This document shows, in pieces, positions 1 through 8,600 of a stretch of DNA of 64,000 bases. The notes below the pieces were generated by a model. That model was not told the DNA's origin, searched no databases, and saw only the letters and a list, made by a program, of their open reading frames with translations. The stretch is taken from positions 1 to 64,000 of the forward strand of contig NZ_JBLZFZ010000004.1 of the NCBI RefSeq assembly GCF_050753385.1, given 5' to 3'. This DNA comes from Pantanalinema rosaneae. Lineage in GTDB: Bacteria > Cyanobacteriota > Cyanobacteriia > Leptolyngbyales > Leptolyngbyaceae. A program made the position numbers and the translations under genes. Positions within the stretch are counted from its first letter, which is position 1. The number at the start of each line of letters is the position of its first letter.

Positions 1-26
1 GGCTCGGAGATGTGTATAAGAGACAG
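1..26 (+). other. Nextera sequencing adapter remnant
   Basis: The first 26 bases match the 3' part of the Illumina Nextera read-2 adapter. They end in the 19-base transposon mosaic end AGATGTGTATAAGAGACAG, preceded by GGCTCGG. Genomic sequence starts at about base 27. This is library-preparation sequence left on the contig end and not part of the organism. It truncates the reading frame of the neighbouring minus-strand gene artificially. Confidence 0.96.
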
Positions 27-498
27 GGGCAGGAGCGGGCGCAGAGATGGGGGGGAGGGGAGCCGGAACAGGCGAGGCTTTTAATTCAGGAATTGGTCGA
101 GTTGTGGGTATGCTTTCGGGCACAATCGCAGGCGAAGGGGGAGATGGCAAGGGTTCGACTGGCAACGTAGCAGGTTCTCCCAGACGATCGACGGGTCTGG
201 GAATCAGTGTGGGTTCCGGTGGTAAGACGGGTGCCGCTTGGGGCGGAGTTACGGCAGGTTCTGGCGAGGGGGATGGGGAGATATTAGAAGAGGGAGTTGG
301 ACTAGCGGTGGGGAGAGGAGTCTGAGTTGGGATGGTTCCCTGGGCGATCGGGGTTAAAGTGGCTGATAGTCGAGGGGAATCAGAAGCTACCCCGGTGGAT
401 TGCCCGGTTCCGGCGATCAGCAGACATGAGGTAACACCTGTCCCCCACAGAAGCAATAAATAGGGGTGGTTCGTGCTGCGATTGTGTCTGCTGCTCAT
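27..498 (-). CDS. Proline-rich secreted protein, N-terminal part (cut by contig end)
   Basis: The minus strand is open from an ATG at 498 through the contig edge, giving about 157 residues. A GAGGA ribosome-binding site lies just upstream of this ATG; an in-frame ATG at 516 is the alternative start. The N-terminus is basic (MSSRHNRSTNH) and followed by a hydrophobic stretch (YLLLLWGTGVTSCLLIAG), so it is probably exported or anchored. After about residue 50 the sequence is dominated by Pro, Ser, Thr and Ala in spaced runs such as TPLPTASPTPSS, typical of cyanobacterial wall-spanning linkers. The C-terminal domain that would show its function is missing. The opposite strand also has an open frame here, which is a shadow of the Pro-rich codons. 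Confidence 0.6.
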
Positions 499-657
499 AC
501 GTTCCTCATCCTGCATCGTGTCCGGTCTTTAGTTTGCCATAATCTACTTGTGCCCCTGTGCCACCATACGCCGATTGTTCGGTGTTGCTCCGGATCATGG
601 GCTGCAAATTTGGATCTGCGATCGTCCCTGTACGGGTAAAAAGGTTGAACGCAAACG

Positions 658-1341
658 ATGATCAATTCCACTGATTCTCACCCTCCCTATCCTGAATATT
701 CAGTCAGCATTTGGGAGGGGCTGGCGATCGCCGTCGGTGCCGTGATGATTGCGGCGGTGGGTACGGCAGGCTTGTTTGTCCGCTTTTTTAGTAATGCGGT
801 CGATCCTCAACGCGCTACAGCCATTGCGGATAGTTTGATGGAATATACAATTCCGGGCGGGGCGCAGGGAGTCTTTGGCACCAATATTGGTGGAGCCAAG
901 GTGGCGATCGTCAGTAGTCCAACCTTTCCGCGAGACTTTACGAATCCCCCTAGCGATTTGAATCGGGTGAGTGGCGTAGAACTCTTTGTGGCTAGAGTGC
1001 CATTAGATATTGAAAGCCCGACTAGAAAAGCCCAGGCTGACTCGGAAGACGAAACCACATTGCCGTCGCCGGATTTCACTCTGTCGTATCGATCAGGCGA
1101 AGACTTCAAACCCCTGACTTCCCGTACAGAGACTAAACCATTCTGCGATATGAATACCCTGGTGCTGATTCAGGAAGGGGAATTGACCCTCACCCCAGAG
1201 CTATCGCCAGTCTATGCCGTCAAATATGATGCGATCGTGGCATTAGCCGACGGCAAACGGATGGCAACGGTATTGGCGATCGGGCAGGATGCCAAGCAAC
1301 AAGCGGCAACTGTGTTTAATTCTCTGCGCTGCCAGAAATAA
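658..1341 (+). CDS. Conserved hypothetical protein with N-terminal membrane segment
   Basis: This 227-residue protein has one hydrophobic segment at about residues 20-45 (GLAIAVGAVMIAAVG) and a long soluble remainder. It is therefore probably a single-pass membrane protein with the C-terminal part outside the membrane. I do not recognise a catalytic motif. A Cys-containing ending (SLRCQK) and a GGAKVAIVS stretch at about residue 78 are visible but not diagnostic. It is transcribed divergently from the Pro-rich gene on its left. The function is unknown. Confidence 0.75.
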   Translation: MINSTDSHPPYPEYSVSIWEGLAIAVGAVMIAAVGTAGLFVRFFSNAVDPQRATAIADSLMEYTIPGGAQGVFGTNIGGAKVAIVSSPTFPRDFTNPPSDLNRVSGVELFVARVPLDIESPTRKAQADSEDETTLPSPDFTLSYRSGEDFKPLTSRTETKPFCDMNTLVLIQEGELTLTPELSPVYAVKYDAIVALADGKRMATVLAIGQDAKQQAATVFNSLRCQK

Positions 1342-1438
1342 CGCTTTTCCTCAAATCTACGGTTAATCTCTCACACTCTATAAAAAAAAGACAAAAAAAT
1401 CCGTGAACCTGCGGCAACGGTTAAATCCTCAGCCAGTA

Positions 1439-1454
1439 CCTTAATGAATTAAGG
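1439..1454. promoter_or_regulatory. AT-rich palindrome upstream of the prolyl oligopeptidase gene
   Basis: CCTTAAT and ATTAAGG form a perfect 7-bp inverted repeat with a GA centre, about 95 bases upstream of the peptidase start. It follows an A-rich run at 1381-1398. It could be an operator or a small hairpin behind the upstream gene. No regulator can be assigned. Confidence 0.25.
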
Positions 1455-1547
1455 ATAGAGAAGCTAAATTTCTGACTCAGGCGACTCCAGGTTGCTGGGC
1501 TAAAGCGATCGATCCTGAATGTCGTTCTGTACAGTGCATCAGACTTT

Positions 1548-3719
1548 ATGCAAGTTCGGCGTAAATCCCTCAGATGGATGTTTTTTGCTATTAGTCTCGC
1601 CGTTCACCTGATCTGGTTTTACAGTGGACAGAGTTGCCTGGAGTCTCTAGCCATGCCTGATGTCAATTCCGCCTTAACCTATCCTGTCACCCAACAGGTC
1701 AAGCAAATCGACGACTATCACGGTGTTAAGGTCGCTGACCCGTACCGTTGGCTCGAAGATCCCGATTCGCCTGAGACACGACGCTGGATCGAAGCCCAAA
1801 ATCAACTTACCTTCGGCTATTTGAGCCAAATTCCCCAACGGTCAACGATTCAGCAACGGTTAACTAGCCTGTGGGATTTTGAAAAATACGGCATTCCGTT
1901 TAAACAGGGCGATCGCTATTTCTACTCAAAAAATGATGGCTTGCAGAACCAAAGTGTTCTCTATACCCTGACCTCCCTGGAGGCAACCCCAACGGTGTTA
2001 CTTGATCCGAATCAACTCTCGGCAGATGGCACGATCGCCTTAACGGGAATTGACATTAGTGAGGATGGCAAACTATTGGCATACGGGCTGTCCACTTCGG
2101 GTTCAGATTGGCAGGAGTGGAAAGTGCGGGATGTGGAAACGGGACAGGATTTGACCGATCGCGTCCAGTGGGTGAAGTTCTCGGGAGCGTCATGGACCCA
2201 TGATGGCAAGGGCTTCTTCTATTCCCGCTACGATGCCCCGAATGAGAAGACCAAATTAGAAGATGTCAACTACTTTCAAAAGCTGTACTATCACCGTCTA
2301 GGTACACCCCAAACCGATGACATCCTGATCTACGAGCGCACCGACAAAAAGGATTGGGGCTTTAACGGCGGCGTGACCGAGGATGGACGGTATCTGATTG
2401 TGTCAGTCTGGTTGGGTACAGATCCCCGCAATTTGGTGTTTTACAAAGATCTGACCGTTGCCGATGCCCCGGTTGTGGAACTCATTACCGCCTTTGAAGC
2501 GGCATACAGCTTTATTGATAATGACGGAACTCGCTTCTGGTTTAGCACTGATCTGAATGCCCCCCGAGGACGGGTGATTGCCATTGATATCACGCAACCC
2601 GATCGCGCCCATTGGCAAGAAATTATCCCAGAAGCCCAGGAAACCCTCCAGGGGGTGAGTGTCTTAAATAACTGGTTTGTGTTGTCCTACCTGAAGGATG
2701 CTCGCAGCCAAATCAAAATTGTCGATCTGCAAGGGCAATTGATTCGGGAGGTCGCATTGCCTGGAATTGGGTCAGCAGGCGGTTTTGGCGGCAAGCGACA
2801 TGACACCGAAACCTTTTACGCCTTCACCAGCTTCACGGCTCCGACCACGATCTACCGCTATAACCTGGTTACAGGGGAAAGTACGCTGTATCGCCAACCC
2901 CAGGTCGATTTCAGTCCAGACGACTACGAAACTGAGCAGGTGTTTTACACCAGCAAAGATGGCACCAAGATCCCCATGTTTATCGTGCATAAGAAAGGGT
3001 TACAGCGGAATGGCAACAATCCGACTTATCTCTATGCCTATGGTGGATTTGGCGCGTCGATCACGCCTAGTTTTTCCGTCAGTTCCCTGGTGTGGATGGA
3101 AATGGGTGGCATTTACGCCATTCCTAACCTGCGGGGGGGTGGCGAGTATGGCGAAGACTGGCATCAGGCGGGGATGAAATTAAACAAGCAAAATGTGTTT
3201 GATGATTTTATTGCGGCGGCGGAGTGGCTCATTGACCAGCGTTACACCTCATCCTCGAAGTTAGCGATCGCCGGGGGCAGTAATGGCGGTCTACTGGTCG
3301 GGGCTTGTATGACCCAGCGACCCGATTTATTTGCGGCAGCCTTACCTGCGGTAGGAGTCATGGATATGCTGCGGTTCCATAAGTTCACGATCGGCTGGGC
3401 ATGGATGTCGGAATACGGTTCCCCCGATGATCCCGAGGAATTTAAAGCGCTCTATGCCTACTCACCGTTACATAACCTCAAACCCCATACGGCTTATCCA
3501 GCCACCTTAATTACCACGGCGGATCATGACGATCGCGTGGTACCCGCCCATAGCTTCAAATTCGCGGCAGCGTTACAGGCGGCTCAAACGGGTCAGGCTC
3601 CAGCACTCATCCGGATTGAAACCAAAGCTGGACATGGAGCAGGCAAACCCACTGCCAAAATCATTGAAGAAGCCGCCGATCGCTGGGCATTTTTGGTCAG
3701 AGTGTTGGGCATGACTTAG
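1548..3719 (+). CDS. Prolyl oligopeptidase, family S9A
   Basis: The 723-residue protein has the two-part layout of prolyl oligopeptidase: an N-terminal region ending in a seven-bladed propeller, then an alpha/beta hydrolase domain. It cleaves short peptides after proline. The catalytic triad is visible: Ser578 in GGSNGG, Asp661 in ADHDDRVVP and His696 in AGHGAGKPTAK; all three surroundings match the classic family. The N-terminal motif DPYRWLEDPDS is also standard. The first 35 residues contain a basic stretch plus a hydrophobic segment (WMFFAISLAVHLIWF), so the enzyme may be exported. A start at the internal Met36 would give a cytosolic form of usual length. The gene stands alone. Confidence 0.93.
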   Translation: MQVRRKSLRWMFFAISLAVHLIWFYSGQSCLESLAMPDVNSALTYPVTQQVKQIDDYHGVKVADPYRWLEDPDSPETRRWIEAQNQLTFGYLSQIPQRSTIQQRLTSLWDFEKYGIPFKQGDRYFYSKNDGLQNQSVLYTLTSLEATPTVLLDPNQLSADGTIALTGIDISEDGKLLAYGLSTSGSDWQEWKVRDVETGQDLTDRVQWVKFSGASWTHDGKGFFYSRYDAPNEKTKLEDVNYFQKLYYHRLGTPQTDDILIYERTDKKDWGFNGGVTEDGRYLIVSVWLGTDPRNLVFYKDLTVADAPVVELITAFEAAYSFIDNDGTRFWFSTDLNAPRGRVIAIDITQPDRAHWQEIIPEAQETLQGVSVLNNWFVLSYLKDARSQIKIVDLQGQLIREVALPGIGSAGGFGGKRHDTETFYAFTSFTAPTTIYRYNLVTGESTLYRQPQVDFSPDDYETEQVFYTSKDGTKIPMFIVHKKGLQRNGNNPTYLYAYGGFGASITPSFSVSSLVWMEMGGIYAIPNLRGGGEYGEDWHQAGMKLNKQNVFDDFIAAAEWLIDQRYTSSSKLAIAGGSNGGLLVGACMTQRPDLFAAALPAVGVMDMLRFHKFTIGWAWMSEYGSPDDPEEFKALYAYSPLHNLKPHTAYPATLITTADHDDRVVPAHSFKFAAALQAAQTGQAPALIRIETKAGHGAGKPTAKIIEEAADRWAFLVRVLGMT

Positions 3720-3748
3720 AATAGCGGATTTTCTAAGCGGCAATTTTT

Positions 3749-3832
3749 ACCCTCACCCTAGCCCTCTCCCTGGGGAGAGGGAATCAGCATTCTAGCTCCC
3801 TTCTCCTGTGGGAGAAGGGTTGGGGATGAGGG
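3749..3832. repeat. Intergenic palindromic repeat element (MITE/REP-like)
   Basis: Two adjacent hairpins are visible: CCCTCTCCC paired with GGGAGAGGG at 3762-3781, and CCCTTCTCC paired with GGAGAAGGG at about 3799-3819. They are nested in a larger imperfect inverted repeat whose ends are CCCTCACCCTA and TTGGGGATGAGGG. I recognise this sequence style as a dispersed intergenic repeat common in cyanobacterial genomes. It lies between convergent genes, so it may also end transcription from both sides. Confidence 0.6.
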
Positions 3833-3875
3833 CAAAAGAGTTTAACAGTTTTATAGGTTATTTAATCCAAGATCC

Positions 3876-5720
3876 TTAACCCTGCTCCAGCATTTGTAAG
3901 TAATAGAGGCTGGCATACAGTCCTCCGGCTTGCAATAGTTCGTCGTGACTACCCGATTCCACCAGTTGACCGCGTTTTAACACCAAGATGCGATCGCAGT
4001 TGCGAATGGTCGAAAGGCGGTGAGCAATGATAATCGCTGTGCGATCGACCAGCAACCGTTCCAGTGCATCCTGAATTAAGGCTTCAGTGCCGACATCTAA
4101 ACTGGCGGTGGCTTCATCCAAAATCAGGACACTGGGACTGCGAATCGCCGCTCGGGCAAATGCCAGCAATTGTTTCTGACCTCCAGAAAGGTTAGTGCCC
4201 CGTTCCCGCAATTGGGTATCGTAGCCCTGGGGTAACTGCTCAATTAAACTGGCTACATTCGTATCTCGGGCGGCTGCCTGTACTGCCTCGGGGGGATAGG
4301 TTTCTCCCAACGTAATGTTGCTCTTCACATCCCCAGCAAAGATAAAGCCATCTTGCAGGATTACCCCTAAGTGTCGCCGCAATTCAGTTTGAGGCAATTC
4401 CCGAATATCAATGCCATCGACTAAGATCCTGCCTTCAGTGGTTTCATATAACCGCGTCAGCAAGCGAATAATTGAACTTTTTCCAGCCCCCGTCGGGCCT
4501 ACCAGCGCCACCTTTTCCCCCGGACGAATGGTGAAATTCAGATCTTTGATCACATACTCACCAGGTTTATAAGCAAACCAAACATGCTCAAAGCGAATTT
4601 CTCCGGTTTGGTGAGTGGTGTTCAGTAGGGTTTTGGGGGTTGCCACATCCCGGATTTCGATCGGTTCATTCAAAATATCGCTGACCCGTTCGACTGCCGT
4701 TAGCCCCGCTTGGATCGCCGTGAATTTCTCGGCAAATTGCCGCAGGGGATCAAATAACCGTTGTCCAAATAAAATGAATGCCGAGAGGACACCGAATTCC
4801 AATTGCTGCCCCAATACCAGCCAGCCACCGACGGCCAAAACTCCCGCGATCGCGACGAGAGAAATCCATTCCAGGGTGGCAGAGATTGCCGAATCAAAAA
4901 TAATCGTGCGATCGACTTGCTTAATGTAGCGCTGGTTAATTGTGCGGAACAGATCGGCATTAAATTGCTCCCGTCGGAACAGTTGCACCACATTAATGCC
5001 GACAATATTCTCCTGTAACATGGCATTCAGAGCCGACAGTTCCTCTCGCGCCCGGTAGTTGGCTTTGCGATACTGCTGCTGAAAATACACGATCAGAAAT
5101 GTGACTGGCACCAGCAGCAACGTTAATAACAATGCCAATTGCCAGCGCATGAGGAACATCAGTACAGCGATCACCAGAATCGAAAACAGATCGCCCAGAA
5201 TCCCGATCGCGCCGGTGGAAAACACATCCCCTAACGCTTCCACATCACTGGTTAGGCGGGTAATCAACCGACCCACGGGAGTCCGGTCAAAAAATCGCAT
5301 TGCCAGGGAGGTAACATGATGAAACAGATCATCGCGAATATCGGCAGTAATCCGCTGTCCCACCTTTTGGACTAAATAGCCCTGCCACGCATCCAATAAC
5401 AGGCGTACAATCAGCGTCAGGAATAACGTGCCTGCCAGGATATTAATCCCCGTTGCCAGGGGTAACTCTCGCAGCCCCAGTTCCCATTGCCGAAAGATGC
5501 CTCCGGTCGTCGGGGGTTCTTGCTTAATTAAGGAAATCGCTACCCCAATCAAAACCGGCTGAATCGCTCCGGCGATCGCGGCAGGAATCAGCAATCCCAT
5601 CGCTAGCAAAAACACCCGCCCATTGCGTAACCCATAGGGCACCAGACGCAAAAATAACCGCCAATCCGTCTCTCGAACCGGACGACGAAATTCTTCATTC
5701 GGCAGTGATGAACCAGTCAT
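3876..5720 (-). CDS. ABC-type multidrug/lipid exporter, fused permease and ATPase
   Basis: This is a half-transporter of about 614 residues: an N-terminal six-helix membrane domain (about 35-330) followed by an ATPase domain. The ATPase has Walker A GPTGAGKSS (about 405-413), signature LSGGQKQ, Walker B VLILDEATASLD and the H-loop IIAHRLST. The type is that of MdlB/MsbA-like exporters, which work as dimers in the cytoplasmic membrane. The substrate cannot be told from sequence. I chose the ATG at 5720; the reading frame extends to a TTG at 5732. No partner half-transporter is adjacent, so it probably forms a homodimer. Confidence 0.9.
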   Translation of the reverse strand: MTGSSLPNEEFRRPVRETDWRLFLRLVPYGLRNGRVFLLAMGLLIPAAIAGAIQPVLIGVAISLIKQEPPTTGGIFRQWELGLRELPLATGINILAGTLFLTLIVRLLLDAWQGYLVQKVGQRITADIRDDLFHHVTSLAMRFFDRTPVGRLITRLTSDVEALGDVFSTGAIGILGDLFSILVIAVLMFLMRWQLALLLTLLLVPVTFLIVYFQQQYRKANYRAREELSALNAMLQENIVGINVVQLFRREQFNADLFRTINQRYIKQVDRTIIFDSAISATLEWISLVAIAGVLAVGGWLVLGQQLEFGVLSAFILFGQRLFDPLRQFAEKFTAIQAGLTAVERVSDILNEPIEIRDVATPKTLLNTTHQTGEIRFEHVWFAYKPGEYVIKDLNFTIRPGEKVALVGPTGAGKSSIIRLLTRLYETTEGRILVDGIDIRELPQTELRRHLGVILQDGFIFAGDVKSNITLGETYPPEAVQAAARDTNVASLIEQLPQGYDTQLRERGTNLSGGQKQLLAFARAAIRSPSVLILDEATASLDVGTEALIQDALERLLVDRTAIIIAHRLSTIRNCDRILVLKRGQLVESGSHDELLQAGGLYASLYYLQMLEQG

Positions 5721-5819
5721 GAATCCCAGCAATGCAAGAACAATACGCCTTCCAACTGTAGCGCAGACCGATGTGGTGTACTATGCTCTTGCGTGTTTGG
5801 TGGTTTTAGGAGTGAGGGT

Positions 5820-6536
5820 ATGAAAAACCGGATAACTGAGGCTGTGATCATTGCAGTGCTGTTGCAGTTACTCGCGATCGCCTGTAGTGCTGCCAATCAA
5901 CAACCAACCACGCAATCCCCTACAGTAGATGACACCGCTAGCCCAATCGCATCTCCCACTGCGACTCCGACCACTACGGCTCAATTTGCCGAAGACCCGG
6001 AACAAGCCAAATATTTAGCCGCGATCGAATCCCTCCGGGTGATTCCCTCAGAGAAACCAGAATACCGGGAGGTGATCAATCGGCTGATGCAGCACGAGAA
6101 CCAGGTCAGGCAAATGCTGGAAGGCTGTGAGTCCCTTGATCCCGAAGCGCCCCAACTCGGTTCCCAGTTTCACAGAATCTCTGATTCCAGCTATATCGTG
6201 ATGCTGCAATGTTTTCTCGGGGCGTACCAGGGAGGGTTTGCCTTCTATCTCTATAACGAGACTCCCACCGGGGCGACCGTCAAACCGCTTGTCCTCGATC
6301 GCTACGATGATGATGCCGGTAAGGTCAAGAAAACCAGCAGTCATACGGTGGCTGGCTATCCTACCTATAATTCGGATCAAAAACGTCTGGTGGTGAACAC
6401 CAAATATCGGGGAGTGGGGGACTGTGGCACAACGGGAACTTACCAACTGGTCAACGACAAATTTGTCTTACAAAAATTTGAAGCTGATTTTGCCTGTGAT
6501 GGTAAACTTCAGCCCAAAACCATCTATCCCCAATAA
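5820..6536 (+). CDS. Putative lipoprotein of unknown function
   Basis: The 238-residue product begins with MKNRITEAV, a hydrophobic stretch and the lipobox-like LLAIAC, so it is probably a lipoprotein anchored at the outer face of a membrane. A Pro/Ser/Thr linker (about 25-60) leads to a globular domain with three cysteines, including ECDG-like spacing near the end (FACDGKLQPKTI). I chose the ATG at 5820 because GTGAGGGT precedes it and it gives a proper signal; the frame extends nine codons upstream. It is convergent with hisG. The function is not recognised. Confidence 0.72.
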   Translation: MKNRITEAVIIAVLLQLLAIACSAANQQPTTQSPTVDDTASPIASPTATPTTTAQFAEDPEQAKYLAAIESLRVIPSEKPEYREVINRLMQHENQVRQMLEGCESLDPEAPQLGSQFHRISDSSYIVMLQCFLGAYQGGFAFYLYNETPTGATVKPLVLDRYDDDAGKVKKTSSHTVAGYPTYNSDQKRLVVNTKYRGVGDCGTTGTYQLVNDKFVLQKFEADFACDGKLQPKTIYPQ

Positions 6537-6558
6537 ATCCGTCGAGCCAGCAAAACGC

Positions 6559-7218
6559 TTAACCATTACCACTGCCAACGGTCGCCGCGATCGTCTGGCG
6601 AATCTGGGTAATCCATTCACTAATGCCATCCTGGTTTAAGCGGTAGCTGAGGGGATGAGCAATTAAGCGAGCCGTACTTTCAAACAACACATCGGTTTCA
6701 ATTAAGCCGTTCTCGCGTAAGGTGGTGCCGGTAGCAACCAGATCGACGATCGCCTCCGACATCCCGGTAATCGGTCCTAATTCCACCGAGCCATAGAGCG
6801 GCACAATTTCTACCGGCAAATCTAAACTGTCGAAATACTCCCGAGCGCAGTGGACAAACTTAGACGCAACCCGCCCATACAGCGGCAGTTCCAACGCCGA
6901 TCGATAGGGGCTAGACTGCTTCACCGCCACCGACATCCGACATTGACCAAAGCCTAAATCGGCTAAATGTGCCACGTTAGGGACTTTCTCCCGCAACACG
7001 TCATAGCCCACAATCCCTAACTGCGCCTGCCCATATTCAACATACACAGGCACATCCGAATTGCGGACGAGTAACGCCCTGGCAGTATTCGTCGGATCAC
7101 TAATTTGCAATAAGCGGTTGCCGGGTTCCAGAAAGGCACTGAAATCGAGCCCGATCGCCTTGAACAAGCGAATGCAATCGGCAAGTAGGGCACCTTTAGG
7201 CAGAGCAATAGTTAGCAT
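6559..7218 (-). CDS. hisG: ATP phosphoribosyltransferase, short form
   Basis: HisG catalyses the first step of histidine synthesis, joining ATP and PRPP. The 219-residue length, the start MLTIALPKGALL and the motifs DVPVYVEYGQAQLGIVG and EAIVDLVATGTTLRENGL identify the short HisG form. This form lacks the C-terminal regulatory domain and, in known systems, needs HisZ to form an active hetero-octamer. hisZ is not in this window, so the partner must be encoded elsewhere. It starts with ATG at 7218, 62 bases after the next upstream minus-strand gene, with which it may be cotranscribed. Confidence 0.95.
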   Translation of the reverse strand: MLTIALPKGALLADCIRLFKAIGLDFSAFLEPGNRLLQISDPTNTARALLVRNSDVPVYVEYGQAQLGIVGYDVLREKVPNVAHLADLGFGQCRMSVAVKQSSPYRSALELPLYGRVASKFVHCAREYFDSLDLPVEIVPLYGSVELGPITGMSEAIVDLVATGTTLRENGLIETDVLFESTARLIAHPLSYRLNQDGISEWITQIRQTIAATVGSGNG

Positions 7219-7280
7219 GGGTGGTTTGAGTTAAAGGACGATGAAGGCATTAGGCAGGAGAAAGCCCAGACACCAACTTG

Positions 7281-7736
7281 TCAGCAAATCCTGACTTCCC
7301 AAGAATTTATTTCTAAGGTCAGGCGATCGCCATACGTGATTCCACGGATAGGAGGAGCCAGAATCTCCAGGGTCGAAGCCGGTTGGAAATGGGTACGTTT
7401 CGTCGCCGGATCGGGGTAATAAATCCAGCCGCCGTATCGAATGCTATCAAAAATCACCCAACACGCTGAAAAGGAAAAAGTTTCAGGAGGATGGCGATCG
7501 GTCCACTCAACTTGCTCAAAGCGGTACTGGGGCTGAATCAATTGAAATTGCTGGGGCGCGATCGAGACATTCAGCGTCCCCGGAAAATAGGCAGAGAGAT
7601 CCAACCCCAGGGCTTGAAAGTAGGGGATTTGTAGCGCGATCGTTCCAGCCGGATAGGGACTATCCATAGCAGTTCCCGAAGCCACCCCATGCCCTGCCTG
7701 CACTACCCCCACGATCGTCAGCCATTGATCTGCCAT
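7281..7736 (-). CDS. DUF120 / CTP-dependent riboflavin kinase-like protein
   Basis: I relate this 151-residue protein to the DUF120 family by motif order. Near the start it has VVQAGHGVASG, at residues 52-57 PGTLNV, and near residue 125 LEILAP followed by YGDRLTLEI. In archaeal riboflavin kinase (the family prototype, which uses CTP to make FMN) the same order is seen: a glycine-rich SGxGxG strand, PYPGTLNV, and a final IIAP...GDxVxIE barrel strand. Bacteria normally use the bifunctional RibF, so this paralogue may do something else. The Gly-rich segment differs from the archaeal one, and activity cannot be assumed. It lies upstream of hisG in the same direction. Confidence 0.55.
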   Translation of the reverse strand: MADQWLTIVGVVQAGHGVASGTAMDSPYPAGTIALQIPYFQALGLDLSAYFPGTLNVSIAPQQFQLIQPQYRFEQVEWTDRHPPETFSFSACWVIFDSIRYGGWIYYPDPATKRTHFQPASTLEILAPPIRGITYGDRLTLEINSWEVRIC

Positions 7737-7859
7737 AACTCCTTAGAATGATGAAATTTCCGAGATCACGTCAGTCATGATCCCATAATCCCCAGACCAG
7801 CCTATCAACCCTCCCCTCTCCCTCATCCTCCCTATTTTCCCCACCTTCCCCACCTCCCC

Positions 7860-8546
7860 ATGCGAATCCTATTAGTCGATGACGAAGTTGAAATGGCAAA
7901 TCCCCTGAGTCAATTGCTCCGCCGGGAGGGCTATGAAGTCGATGTTGCCTATGAGGGCGATCGCGGCAGTCAACTCGCTGCCCAAACTCGGTATGATTTG
8001 CTGATTTTGGACTGGATGCTACCCCAGCGATCGGGGCTGGAAATCTGTCAGCAACTGCGATCCCAGGGGGACACAACGCCTGTACTATTTCTAACCGCAA
8101 AGGATACGGTAGACGATCGGGTGCAGGGCTTAGATGCGGGAGCCGATGATTATCTAATTAAACCGTTTGAATTACGGGAATTGTTAGCCCGAGTCAGAGC
8201 ATTGCTGCGTCGTCCTGTGGCATTGGAAGCGACCAGCGATCGGCTACGGGTGGATGACTTGGAGTTAGATAGCCGCAACCAATTAGTCTATCGCCGGGGA
8301 CAGATCATTGAACTCTCAGAGAAAGAAACTCAATTATTAGAATATTTAATGCGTCATCCCAACCAACTGTTAACCCACGATCAGATCCATCAATATCTTT
8401 GGGGCAATAGTGACGAAAAGCCGACCAGCAATGCCTTAGCGGCACAGATCCGCTTATTGCGCCGAAAAATTGAAATATTTAGTGATCCCCCCTTAATCCA
8501 CACGGTTTATGGTAAAGGCTATCGTTTCGGTTCAGCACCGGAATAA
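7860..8546 (+). CDS. OmpR/PhoB-family response regulator
   Basis: The 228-residue protein has an N-terminal receiver domain (acidic pair Asp7-Asp8, phosphoacceptor Asp51 in LILDWMLP, Lys in LIKPFEL) and a C-terminal winged-helix DNA-binding domain (ELSEKETQLLEYL through TVYGKGYRF). It is a DNA-binding transcription factor controlled by phosphorylation. The overall style resembles cyanobacterial RppA/NrsR regulators, but no cognate kinase is next to it, so the partner is unknown. The 60 bases before the start are a C-rich, purine-poor tract without a clear ribosome-binding site. Confidence 0.93.
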   Translation: MRILLVDDEVEMANPLSQLLRREGYEVDVAYEGDRGSQLAAQTRYDLLILDWMLPQRSGLEICQQLRSQGDTTPVLFLTAKDTVDDRVQGLDAGADDYLIKPFELRELLARVRALLRRPVALEATSDRLRVDDLELDSRNQLVYRRGQIIELSEKETQLLEYLMRHPNQLLTHDQIHQYLWGNSDEKPTSNALAAQIRLLRRKIEIFSDPPLIHTVYGKGYRFGSAPE

Positions 8547-8600
8547 AGATCCGGTAAAATACGGTAGCGAATCTTATCGTGCATCGTACCGTAAGCCCCC

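Noticed and set aside
47..325. Gly-rich open frame on the plus strand at the left edge
   Set aside because: It is the antisense of the Pro-rich minus-strand gene; Pro codons read as Gly on the other strand and no ribosome-binding site is present.
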